A stretch of 64,000 bases of DNA from Lepraria neglecta (lineage: Eukaryota; Ascomycota; Lecanoromycetes; Lecanorales; Stereocaulaceae). Numbering within the stretch: position 1 is the stretch's first letter; each line of letters starts with the position of its first letter. The stretch covers positions 3,968,001-4,032,000 of the forward strand of contig CM065647.1 in NCBI GenBank assembly GCA_033220425.1, read 5' to 3'. Made by a program: the position numbers and the translations under genes. The notes beneath the pieces are model-generated. The model saw only the letters and a program-made list of their open reading frames with translations. It was not told the DNA's origin and did no database searches. Positions 40,633 through 50,532 of the stretch are shown here, piece after piece.

Positions 40633-42530
40633 TTAGCCAAGACGCCTGCCCTTCCCTGTGCCAGATGACCTGGAAAGAGAAGTCAGTACTTGATTTTGTT
40701 AAAGGCGAAGTTGTTAAAGGTGGTGTCCTGGACACTTACACGCTGATTCTCCGAGCCATTTGCGTTATGTTGGTATCATTATCGGCCTCATTGCTTGCTC
40801 GCTGAATTGCTTGCTTTCGATCTTCCATACTCTTCTTCGATACCTCATCATGACTAGGAGGCAGCCTCTCATTCTGCAGATCCACCTTCCTCGCATCTTC
40901 GAAGTTGTGGATGGCTTGTTTTATGCCCTCGGCGCCTAACATCAGTGTACCAGCAGGCAACTTCCCTCCGGAAGCAGTCTTGAGTTCTGTGATCCGCTCG
41001 GACTCCTCACGAAGGACCTGGAACACACGTGACAAGCGGCCAATGGCCAAAACCTTGTTCTTGATTGCTCTTCGCTTGGCCTCGGTGGACTCGGTATCCT
41101 TCTCCAGGGGCGGCGAAGGCAATTCGGAGCTTGGAGTACCAACGCCCGGTTCGAGCTCTTCTTTCGAACAGGTGTTCAGAATAGCGATCAACATATCTGT
41201 AATCTTCTCTCCAACGAAAGGTAAAGACCAGGTGAAGACGTCCATGAAGTTTGGTAGCCAGTAGGGATGGGGTGTGCAGTTGAATTGGCGAATATTCATT
41301 ACGTTGTTCTCATACTTCAAGACCGCAGCCTTGTTATTGTATACGTCGAGGTAGTTGGGTGCGCTGAAGATGGTCATCACACTAGGGAAGCCTGTCGTCC
41401 TTGTCTTTCGGTACATTCTGTAGCCAGCATCTTGAGCCTCGTGGGCTCGGATCACGGATAGGAGGTTGTTCTTCTCCAGGAAGGCACATGCAGCGGGGTA
41501 TGAAAAGAAATAGGAGCATCCTCGGACGTGGTTGTGGACGAAGAATTCGGATGTTTTCTCTTGGCCAAATTCTTCGAGAGGGTCCGCCCAGAGAATATCG
41601 CACATCAACCCATGTGTAGGTGGCTCACGGAAACGATCGATCTGTGTTTTATTAGCCACAAGCTTCTCGCTTCTCTCCGGCTTAGCCAGCGCAACTTACG
41701 CTCTTGAGGTCCTCTAGCGTATGTAGCTCAGGGCTCAGCCCACCATGTATACACAGAAACTGCTTATTCATGATCGCAGCGAGGGGCAATGCACAGAAAG
41801 AATCCACACATGCTTCGTAGATCCTCTCCGAGTATTTGTGTTTGCATTCCAGCTTGAAGGTGAAGTAGTCGGTTAAATGCCTGCACTCGTGGTTGCCGCG
41901 AAGCAGCCAGAGGGTATTTGGGTACCAAATTTTCAAAGACCAAAGATATAAAACGCACTTGCAACAATGTCAGCCAGGGTAACGTTGGGCGCGCCATAAC
42001 AACACTCACTTCGATACTGAAATAACCCCTGTCCACGTAATCGCCCAGGAAGAGATAACGTGTCTCGGCCGGGTCGCCGCCAACTTCAAACAGCTTCATC
42101 AAGTCGAAGTACTGGCCATGGACATCACCGCATACTGTGATGGGGGCATCCATCTCCAAGAGATTTGGCTCGCTCTTGAGCACCTCCGTGCCCCTTTCTA
42201 TAATCCACAATGCTTGCTCTTCAGTCAATCGACCTTCACGATAGAAATGCTGCTTCAGAAATTGAAGATTCGGCTTGTTGGGATCTTGAGGGGAGAGAAA
42301 TTGCTCCTGGCTGGGAGGGTGGAAGGCTGGCGCTTGGACATCTAGGTGCTCACATCATTAGTACTCGACATTTCCTGCGCTCATGGGCATGTCATACCTT
42401 TGCAGACCCGCTCCTGCGTGCTAACTTGGTTGCCATCTTCCATGGTATGTAGAGTGAAGTCTATCTCTGGGACAGGCTTCTTGTCGTGCACAGCTTGCGC
42501 TATGTGGTTGGTAACCCCGTCCATGTTCAT
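40633..42530 (-). CDS. cnaA: Calcineurin catalytic subunit A (PP2B phosphatase)
   Basis: Five exons: 42398-42530, 42010-42341, 41700-41957, 40740-41641 and 40633-40669, giving 553 residues. The metallophosphatase signatures are complete: [45 protein letters not shown], and [20 protein letters not shown]. They are followed by the [17 protein letters not shown] strand, the calcineurin-B-binding helix ([20 protein letters not shown]), the calmodulin-binding region ([21 protein letters not shown]) and an autoinhibitory segment ([17 protein letters not shown]). It dephosphorylates Crz1/NFAT-like targets in response to calcium. The 12-residue final exon ends KGRRLG. The start ATG at 42530 is followed by another Met two codons later. 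Confidence 0.93.
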
Positions 42531-43401
42531 GATGGCGACGTTTGTGGGAGATAATTTGAGGAGATATCTCGGGTAATTTCGAACCGTACAAATGCAGGTG
42601 GCCTTCAGCCTCTGCAAACGCTGCTTGACCGCCTTTATCTCGCAGGAATATCTCACGGACGAGGTGGCAAAAAAGGTGTAGGATCTAAAGCTTCCCTATT
42701 ATTCTCTTCCCAATGCTAGACCTTGGTATAAAGAGGCAGTCTTGTACGACTCGGCTCGCAGGTATGAAAGGTGGTCGGCAGTTGTTGGTGTTGGGGAGGC
42801 GAATCCGTGTATCTTGGAGCGCACGCGCCTGGGGAAGGCGGGGTTTCGTGGAGGCAAGGGAGCGAATTGAGGGTCGCTAGACAGACAAATTGTGCAGTAT
42901 TCAAGAACGTATGCTTCGTTTATTTCGCCAAGTGTCGAGTCGTCTGACTCCTGTGTATGAGGCTGAATCAGGAGGTGCAGGATTGCAGATTGTGCGAACG
43001 AGGCGAAGGATCAGGAAGATCGCTTTCGGTGGTTGGCGCTTGCGTTCGCCTGCGCGGGGCACGCTGTAGCCTAAGGCAGCCTAGATTCCATCCCGGCAAG
43101 CCCTATAAGGAACGGATGACTTGGCCCAAGCTGCGACCTCGACAGAAGTCTCCGATTCCTCGAAGCGACTTGATTCGCTCCGAAGTTCGAATCAGTACAT
43201 ATGTCACGGGGTGCACTTTCTACTGAGCTCTGGCAGGGTGCTAGATTTGACCAATAGCTGTCTGCCAGAAAAGCGTACAGGACTTTGGGTCACACAGGTT
43301 AGATCCTGTTACAGCACCCATCCTTAGGTACTGGAATTTCCTTGACTGGACGTCCTCGGCACTCCAGAGCTTTTACCGTTCTAGGAAGCATCTCGCCTAC
43401 C
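42531..43401. other. 0.87-kb divergent intergenic region
   Basis: This contains the calcineurin promoter (minus) and that of the small plus-strand gene. Frames at 42716-42904 and 42957-43327 have no motif. The calcineurin frame continues open upstream to 42656 without a plausible extension. Confidence 0.4.
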
Positions 43402-44000
43402 ATGTACAACAGCAGTAAGCAAGCCCAAACCCCCCACGCTGACACTCATCCTCACGCTGACACCCCTCAGGATCCCACCCTCTCCTCGCCCAAATTCCCC
43501 TAACAGTCTCGCCATTCATTTCCCTGCCCACAGCCACTACTCTTCCCTACACATACCGACCCCTCCCTTCCACGTTGCCGCCGTCCTCAACAGCCGACCC
43601 CAGCAATGGCACTGAACGAGAGAAATACGTCGTCTCTCGCTCCGGCCATGCCGCATCTCCAGAAGAAATTATAGCATCGTGCCAGGCTTTGCAAGCACAT
43701 ATACAGAAGATGCAAGAAGATGCTGAGGAGAAGGTCGGAGAGTGGGCGAGAAGTTTGAAAGAGCAAGAGTTGGCGGAGAAGAGGAGGGTTGCACCAGGGT
43801 GGTTGGATAGACATGAAAAGATCCTTCAACCAAATAGGACGAGCCTCGCAGGAATGCCTAGTGCTCAAGGGCAGAATCATAACATTATGGATCAACAGGA
43901 AGGGCCACGGCAGCAGAGAAATGATGCACGGGTGCGGCAGGATCCTGCAGGTGATGAGCTCGATCGAGCATTTGGAGGCATGGGCCTTCAGAATCGATGA
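43402..44000 (+). CDS. Small conserved fungal protein of unknown function
   Basis: A 13-nt first exon (43402-43414) is followed by a 56-nt GTAAGC...CAG intron and exon 43471-44000, giving 180 residues. The tiny exon is needed because no ATG opens the main frame. The N-terminal 45 residues are Pro/Leu-rich. A central helix with coiled-coil character follows: SPEEIIASCQALQAHIQKMQ, then EEKVGEWARSL and KEQELAEKRRVAPGWLD. The C-terminus is disordered and ends DELDRAFGGMGLQNR. The central block looks conserved, but I cannot name a function. Confidence 0.65.
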
Positions 44001-44591
44001 TACGGCGTCAAAAGAGGACGTGATACCAAATTCGACCGCCAGGCGTTTACGCCCAAATACCGAATAAAACTCTAAGACGCCGCAGAAATGGAGGCCCTCC
44101 GAGCAACTGGAGTGGTGTGGCAAAAGTCACTAGACATGAGCCCGGAAGAGGTATGGGCAATGCGAGGCCTCGGATCCCATAAAACCACCTGCTCTAGAAG
44201 ACAGGCCTATTACCGGCCCATCAGCCGACGGGGATGCCTTGCTCCGGGTTATAAGCTTCGTTATCGGGCAAGGAAGCTTCGTAGTAATATCCAATATAGT
44301 ATTGCCTGTCGAGGCGATGCTTGTTGAATTTTTGTTTTCGCGGGCATATCATCTAAACAATGCTTTTCGCTCAATACCGTTTTTCGGACTTCGCTCATTT
44401 CCCTTTTTACTTATACAAATTTAATGATTCAAAAAGCACACGTTTTGGAAAGGCGCAACAGCCACCTGAAACATGACACCATTGGTATGATATAGGCGAC
44501 AGACTTGGAATCTAAAGCAGAATTTTGCGCTCGACTTGACGAGGACGAGTATTCAGGAAAGGGAGTTCATACTTGTTATGACGTCGGAAGC
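44001..44591. other. Intergenic stretch
   Basis: Frames at 44088-44424 lack motifs. It holds the terminator of the preceding gene and the promoter of the small secreted-type frame. Confidence 0.4.
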
Positions 44592-45318
44592 ATGGAGTTC
44601 AAACAGGTCTTTAGCATTGCTGTTTCCCTCCATTACTATAACTTCTATACTCTTGCAGCCCCGCCTCCTACTTCGCCATCCACACTTTTATACAGCTACG
44701 CGACCCCTAACCTCACTCTTCCACTCCCTTAAGCAACCAATCTCAATACTACCACAAAGTACCTCCCACCTTCCCCTTCAAAACACAATACACTCACCTC
44801 AATCCCCACAGCGCAGCAGTACCCGACCCCTACTACTTCCGCCGCCTCAACTCCGAAATCCTAATCAAAGTCCACAACTACGGCGACTATCTCGTTGGCA
44901 TGGGCTACTTCGACTGCTTCAAAGCCATCCGCGACGATATCATCCAGTATAACCCTAGCCCGTATGCGCTTATGGGAACCCAAATGAGGGATTATGTGAG
45001 CAAGGATGGTGTTACGCTTGTTTTTATTACGCCGCCGATGAAGATGACGTGGCGTTTGTGGGATGATGACGTTCAGGGCATTTGGGAATTTATTATGAAT
45101 GTGCCGGGGGCCGCCGTAAGTTTTACTTTATGGCGATTTATTTTTGCTAGTCATACATGTTCCTATGCTCATGGGTTCGTCTGGAAAGCAGAGTGCTGAC
45201 TCTGAATTATTGTAGTGGCTCGGGGAGGCAGATGGAGAGGGTTATGCAATTTGATTTGAATGAGCATAGGATTGGGTTTTTGAGGATGGGCAATTTAAGT
45301 TTTGTTGAACGGACGTGA
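44592..45318 (+). pseudogene. Small secreted-type protein, probably frameshifted
   Basis: The frame from the ATG at 44592 starts MEFKQVFSIAVSL (signal-like) and reads to a TAA near 44730. A different frame then carries TPLSNQSQYYH and continues through YFRRLNSEILIKVHNYGDYLVGMGYFD and MTWRLWDDDVQGIWEF to 45115. After a GTAAGT...GGCAG intron, exon 45232-45318 ends VQ-free: MQFDLNEHRIGFLRMGNLSFVERT. The downstream part is clearly coding. The break between signal and body near 44700-44740 has no visible intron that repairs it, so the gene is either frameshifted or uses an intron I cannot find. The family is unknown to me. Confidence 0.4.
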
Positions 45319-45615
45319 CAGGGGTGCTGGAGGTGATGACTGGTGCAAGTATACCGCATTGAGATACTAAGTAGTTCAATGTAGAAAGGAAGTGGAGGCA
45401 GGTGCAGCGGAGATATCAGAGCTGCAGGACACATGGAGAGACGACCATCAGGCCCGAAGAGGCTTGGGAGTTCTTGTTGAAAAGTGTTCAGTCAGTGTAA
45501 CTATGCAAAGCTGTGAAGCTGGGTATCATCGCTATGTATCTATCCATCATGAAACATTCGTCACGTCACTTCATATGCAAACAACGCTATGCATGCAACT
45601 CACGCATCATCAACA

Positions 45616-47613
45616 TCATCCCCAAATAGCATCCTTGCTCCTACCTCCACCAGACACAGCCGGCGGAGTCATGAGCACATAATCCCAGCTCTCCACTCCA
45701 TCAACAAAGAGCCTGAATCTCAGCAGACCCTGCTCGCCCCCTTTTACCTCTTCCAGCTCTATGGCTCCAAACTTGCTGTTGCCGTCTGGTGCATACTTGA
45801 TGCATACTTCCTCGACGTCGTCTTCACCTGGTACTTCCCAGTAACTTCGTAATGGAAGATAGAACATGCTTAGTGGACTTGTGCTGAATTCGTGGACTGT
45901 CGCGCTTAGTGGCCATTTGCTGTTCTTCGGTGGTGGAAATGCGGTTGCCGCAAATTCATGCCTGTCTCCGCTCAGGACAACGACACCAATGCCATCACCG
46001 CGCAGACCCACGTCCCACATTGCCTCGAGGATGATTCGCCGTTCATGGAGGTAGTTGGACCATGTGTCTTTAGCATTCATGCGCCAATTACGCGTGAAAG
46101 GGATCGATGAGATGACGAACTTCCACTTGACACCCGCTGGCTCGTCACGCTTGAGGTAATTGAGAAGAGACGAGAGCTGAGTTTGGCCGAGCATAGACTT
46201 ACCGTGCGAGTGAGCGGAAGCTGGTAACTCTGGATCGCGATGACGCCGCGTGTCCATCATAAAGAACGAGGCGGGCCCTTGTGTGAATTGGAAGTACGAA
46301 GCGTTAGGGAGCGCGGGTGGCGGGTTTAGCGAGGTGTGGTAGATGTCAAAAGGGTCTATCGCGGCTTGATAAGGATCTCGTGTTTGCTTATCCCAGTCAT
46401 TGGCGATCTCATGGTCATCGATTACATGAAGCCATGGCAGGTTCGCGGTGGCACCTGGCCAGTCGGGCGACGAGTAGACTTGGCGGTATTCCCTTCGGTA
46501 TGTCTCGGCGTCTGTTCCGAATCTATGAGGGACGTCGATGTAGATAAAGTCGCCCAGGAAGAGCATGAATGATGCGTGAAGCTCTGGTACCCATTTGGCT
46601 AGGTGCTTCAGCCCGGGGATAGAGAGGGGATGCTGGAATGGATTGTAGGGGAACCGTGGCTTTATGCAACTGCTGGTCAAGAAAGTGAACTTCTTACTGC
46701 CAGGTGGCATCTGGCCAGCGCGAGGAGTAGTCTTGAAAAAGCCGGCATGGTTTTTCGATGCTGCGTATTCGTAATGGGTCGAGGGTCGAAGCCCCGAAAT
46801 AGTGAAGGTGGCCGTGTAATCCGTGCCATTTGATAGCGAATAAACCGTTCCGACGGACTTCCAAGCATCGCCAAGTCCTGAACTAGGAGCCCCTCGGTAT
46901 GAAACGTAGACAGGCGTCTGACTATTGTCCGGCTCTCTTACAAGGATCTTTGCATTGGTATCCGACACGTAGCCCACTCTGCTAAATGAAAGCTCGTGAC
47001 TCTGATAGAGCATTGGCCCTCGATAAACCACGTCAAGCACACCAAGCACCAAAATGATATTGATAGCAACCGTAGCCATGCCCCATAGAGCGTTTGTGGG
47101 ACTCGGGAATCCCAACAACATCGAACGTAAGGCATCTGGGACGACATTGAATGTGTTATTCTGAGAAGATAACTCGAAGGTGGTATCCGAATCAGGATCT
47201 TGTACGAGAGTTGGCGTCTCGGGTGTATCATCGGGTCCCCCGCAGACGATCTCGAAGCCCAGTCCCTCAAGATGCTCGACGGTGTTCTTCTTGCGAATGT
47301 ATACGTCCTCACTTGGGATGCCATTCGTTTGAGGCACCCGTTGCTTCCGTCTCCTTGAATTATGTTTGGCTGGCTGTAAAGTGAGTAGAGGGGTGAAGAG
47401 GTAGGATGAGAGGTAGATGAGGAGGGCAGAGTAGATTATGGGAGGGAGCTGGTGGCCTGGAATCTGGAGATTACGCGTCAGTATTTGTTCAAGTGAGGAG
47501 TGAAGATTCAGAGCTACCCATCGGAAGAAAATGTAAGCAAGAACGCGTAACGTGGCAGAGCTCAGGGCCGTGACGTATGCTGTAGGAAATGCCATTGGCA
47601 TTGTGCTGAGCAA
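45616..47613 (-). CDS. PhoD-type metallophosphatase with membrane-spanning N-terminus
   Basis: A single exon of 665 residues. The first 200 residues contain three to four hydrophobic helices (near residues 9-30, 52-75 and 177-195). A beta-sandwich follows (residues 205-300), then the PhoD-like catalytic domain: FLTSSCIKPRFPYNPF, FMLFLGDFIYIDVPHRFG, HVIDDHEIANDWDKQT, FFMMDTRRHRD and VVVLSGDRHEFAATAF. These carry the metal-binding Asp, Asn and His residues. It is likely a membrane phosphatase facing the lumen or outside, hydrolysing phosphodiesters or phosphomonoesters; the substrate is unknown. An alternative ATG lies four codons downstream (47601). It is complete with no introns. Confidence 0.85.
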   Translation of the reverse strand: MLSTMPMAFPTAYVTALSSATLRVLAYIFFRWVALNLHSSLEQILTRNLQIPGHQLPPIIYSALLIYLSSYLFTPLLTLQPAKHNSRRRKQRVPQTNGIPSEDVYIRKKNTVEHLEGLGFEIVCGGPDDTPETPTLVQDPDSDTTFELSSQNNTFNVVPDALRSMLLGFPSPTNALWGMATVAINIILVLGVLDVVYRGPMLYQSHELSFSRVGYVSDTNAKILVREPDNSQTPVYVSYRGAPSSGLGDAWKSVGTVYSLSNGTDYTATFTISGLRPSTHYEYAASKNHAGFFKTTPRAGQMPPGSKKFTFLTSSCIKPRFPYNPFQHPLSIPGLKHLAKWVPELHASFMLFLGDFIYIDVPHRFGTDAETYRREYRQVYSSPDWPGATANLPWLHVIDDHEIANDWDKQTRDPYQAAIDPFDIYHTSLNPPPALPNASYFQFTQGPASFFMMDTRRHRDPELPASAHSHGKSMLGQTQLSSLLNYLKRDEPAGVKWKFVISSIPFTRNWRMNAKDTWSNYLHERRIILEAMWDVGLRGDGIGVVVLSGDRHEFAATAFPPPKNSKWPLSATVHEFSTSPLSMFYLPLRSYWEVPGEDDVEEVCIKYAPDGNSKFGAIELEEVKGGEQGLLRFRLFVDGVESWDYVLMTPPAVSGGGRSKDAIWG

Positions 47614-48098
47614 ATCGTGCTACGATGGCGACTTTGGAAAATTAGTATCATAGTTCGAAGGCGGTGGTGAATGGAGGTGTTATGTCGAAAGTCGGAATAT
47701 CAATAATTGTCTTGGCTCCTAAAAAGCGAAGCGATTCATGTCGATGGAAATCTCGTTTAAATGCCTCGAAATGGTTTAACAGCACTACGGGAACTAGCCA
47801 GGGGGCAGCCCGCCGTGTCCAGACCCTGTAGGTGAGGGTGTGATACAGCACACCAAGGTTCTAGCACCTATGGCACAGGTGGATTCTAGACTAGTACCTA
47901 GTACGGAGAAGATCGGGGCTCCCGAGCAACAGCGAGTAAGTCCGATTCAAAAACAAAACCTTTTGCCAATGCTGCCTTCGTGTTCGTGCATGCTCTCACC
48001 CTACCCCCTCTTGCCCCTCTTACCACTCTCTCTGCAACGCAAATCTCCTCTTCTACGAAACCTCGATTACCTAGATCGATTTGGCAGCAGACATAGCG
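47614..48098. other. Divergent intergenic region
   Basis: This lies between the phosphatase (minus) and the P450 (plus). It contains both promoters; nothing specific is identified. Confidence 0.4.
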
Positions 48099-49541
48099 AT
48101 GACTACGCCAATCCCACAGCCACCAGGTATTCCCTTGTTGGGAAACATTTTCAACGTAGATCCGAGCAACACATGGACGTCATTGCAGAAGCTGTGGGAA
48201 AAGTATGGTTAGTAGTGTGTCCTTGCTCGATTTTCCATTTCCATCAACTGATATCCATCAACTGATATCGTTATGTCAGGCGAGATCTTCAAGATAACTG
48301 TCTTGGGCCAACAGATTGTCTTCGTGGGGAATGTTGCACTGTGTGAAGAACTTTGCGATGAGAAGCGATTTCGCAAATTCGTCGGTGGCCCTATAGTAGA
48401 GATCCGATATGCAGTCCATGCTTCTCTTTTCACCGCATTTGACAACGAGGCGAGCTGGGGCGTTCATCATCGAATTCTGGCTCCCTTGCTCACTCCAGCA
48501 GCTGTTGCTGAGTCTTTCATCGAAGTGCGTGATTGTGGGTCCGAACTGATTGCCAAATGGCGGGGCTTGAGCAGTGATTCTCCTGTTTCAGCAATTGGTG
48601 AATTGAATCGACTAGACTTGGAAACGACCACCCTCTGCTTCTACGGCAAGAAGCTCAACGGCCTGACTGGACCAGAATCACCAATGATCAAGGCGATGGA
48701 CGAAGCCACGTCAGAGGCGATCAAACGACCGACTCGACCCAGATTTGTGAACTGGCTTTTTTATCAATCTAAATTCGAGAAATACTCCAAAGCCATGCGC
48801 CAATATGCTGCAGAATGTCTCGAATATCGAAAGGCTAATCCAACTGACCGAAAAGACATGCTATATGCCATGATGAACGCCAAAGATCCCGAAACCGGTA
48901 AATCCCTTGATGAACAGCAGATTATTGACGAGATTGTGACGATGCCCATCGGATCCAGCACGGCGCCCTGCGTTATCTCAAGTGCAATTTATTATCTGCT
49001 CAAGAACCCTGAGAGTGTGACAAAAGCCCGTGAAGAGATCGATTCGGTCATCGGTGATGGCGAGTTCACACACGATCATCTGGAGAAATTGTCCTATTGC
49101 GCCGGAATCGTACGGGAATCCCTGCGCCTGTCTGCGGCGGCACCTGGGTTCAACATTGAGCCCTTGCCAGACACACAAGGACCTGTTCTGCTAGGTGGAG
49201 GCAAATATCAAGTCCCAGCCAAGCAGACTATGATCGTTGTGCTGCATGGCGTGAATCGCGACCCAGCCGTCTTTGAAGAGCCCGAAACTTTCAAGCCAGA
49301 AAGGATGGTGGGCGAGGCGTTTGAAAAGCTACCTGAAGGTGCCAAGAAATGGTTTGGAAACGGCAAACGCGTATGTGTTGGTAGGCATTATGCATGGATG
49401 TGGAACATGACTACAATTGTCACGCTATTGAAAGAGGTGGATATCGAAATGGCCGACCCGAGCTATCAGCTAAAACAGGATGGCTGGTTTAATCTGAGAC
49501 CTGTTGATTTCTACATCAAAGTTAAGCCAAGGGCCAAGTAA
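48099..49541 (+). CDS. Cytochrome P450, CYP505/BM3-like haem domain without reductase
   Basis: Exons 48099-48207 and 48280-49541 give 456 residues. The start MTTPIPQPPGIPLLGNIFNVD matches the BM3/CYP505 N-terminus (no membrane anchor). K-helix ESLR, the FKPERM motif and haem loop FGNGKRVCVGRHYAW (Cys402) are intact. Fused CYP505 enzymes continue into a flavin reductase; here the stop follows directly after KVKPRAK, so it needs a separate partner. The I-helix reads IGSSTAPC instead of AGxETT: a Thr is present but the acid before it is Ser. Fatty-acid-type hydroxylation is likely by family. The small intron contains an exact 14-bp tandem duplication. Confidence 0.82.
48241..48268 (+). repeat. 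Exact 14-bp tandem duplication inside a P450 intron
   Basis: The unit ccatcaactgatat occurs twice without spacer. It lies near the 3' end of the 72-nt intron and duplicates the likely branch-point region (CTGAT). Confidence 0.7.
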
Positions 49542-50532
49542 AAAATTAGTTGAAGAAATGTAACAGTCCACTATCAACCATTTAGTAATAGCATCTAAAA
49601 TATAGTTTGATGTAAAAAAGACTTGAGCTAGAATCCTTTTCATTGTCGTACTACCAAGAGTCAACCCGTCCGTGGTCCAAATACCTTCAAGCACCCGATG
49701 ACATGGCATCTACGGACAGCCAAGACACAGCAAATGCTGCGACGGGTAGTAGAACAAGTCTGTGCGACCAGGACGCAGATGTTCCGTCTAAGAAAATTCG
49801 TGATGAGATTTCAGCTGCGAACATCTGGAAGCCTTTGGAAACAGATGTTTATGTACCATGAAGACTGTATCGAATAGCTTACTTCTTAAGTCTCGAACAG
49901 AAGATTGATCGACGGTGTGGAGCTCAGGACGTAGATTTTCAACTTCCTGGTTGGCAAATCGTCATCTTGCATGGGGTCCATAGCCTTATCCCCTGCTATC
50001 AAATTTAGAACTACACAAACGTAGTAGGCGTAAGTCATGGGCGGAGAGAAAATGATAGAAAAACAGCCATTGATTCGACGAAGGCTGGTTCAATCGTCTT
50101 CCTGTAAGCCTAGATCTCATATTGCTTTGAGCACGCCAATACTTGGGCATGTACCACTTAGGGATTCATGGAACGACATTTCCTTCCGGGAGAGTGCTCC
50201 TAATACTTTCACAGAATCAGGCAAGAGACTATGTACTCAAATTACATTCACCTATGAGAAAATCCGCCCAGTATTCTTGTTTTCTGCACCTGGGTTCTTA
50301 TTGTAAACGTGCTAGTGGTCAATTTCCGTCTGAGAAGAACCTGGTCCTAGGTAGCAGGCCATACTATCTACTCTTCCTCGCTCGGAGACCACATAGGCTT
50401 GGTACACGAATGCACCAAACAGCTCCTAGAATCATTTTCCCCCAGGGAAAGTAGCCTTAAAAAAGAACAGATGGGTAGCCTTCCAGCCAATGATTTCTCC
50501 GTCTATACTAAGGTAATCAATCAACCAACACT
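49542..50532. other. 1-kb stretch between convergent genes
   Basis: This lies between the P450 and the cysteinyl-tRNA synthetase 3' ends. A plus-strand frame at 49700-49861 encodes about 52 polar residues with no motif. Nothing else can be supported. Confidence 0.4.

Noticed and set aside
43100-43220. Possible tRNA (gttcgaatc-like box)
   Set aside because: No matching acceptor stem, D-arm or anticodon arm could be drawn around it; no convincing tRNA was found in the window.
49643-49861. Plus-strand polar frame after the BM3-like P450
   Set aside because: It opens with a non-ATG codon, and the ATG inside leaves 52 residues with no motif or homologue I recognise.
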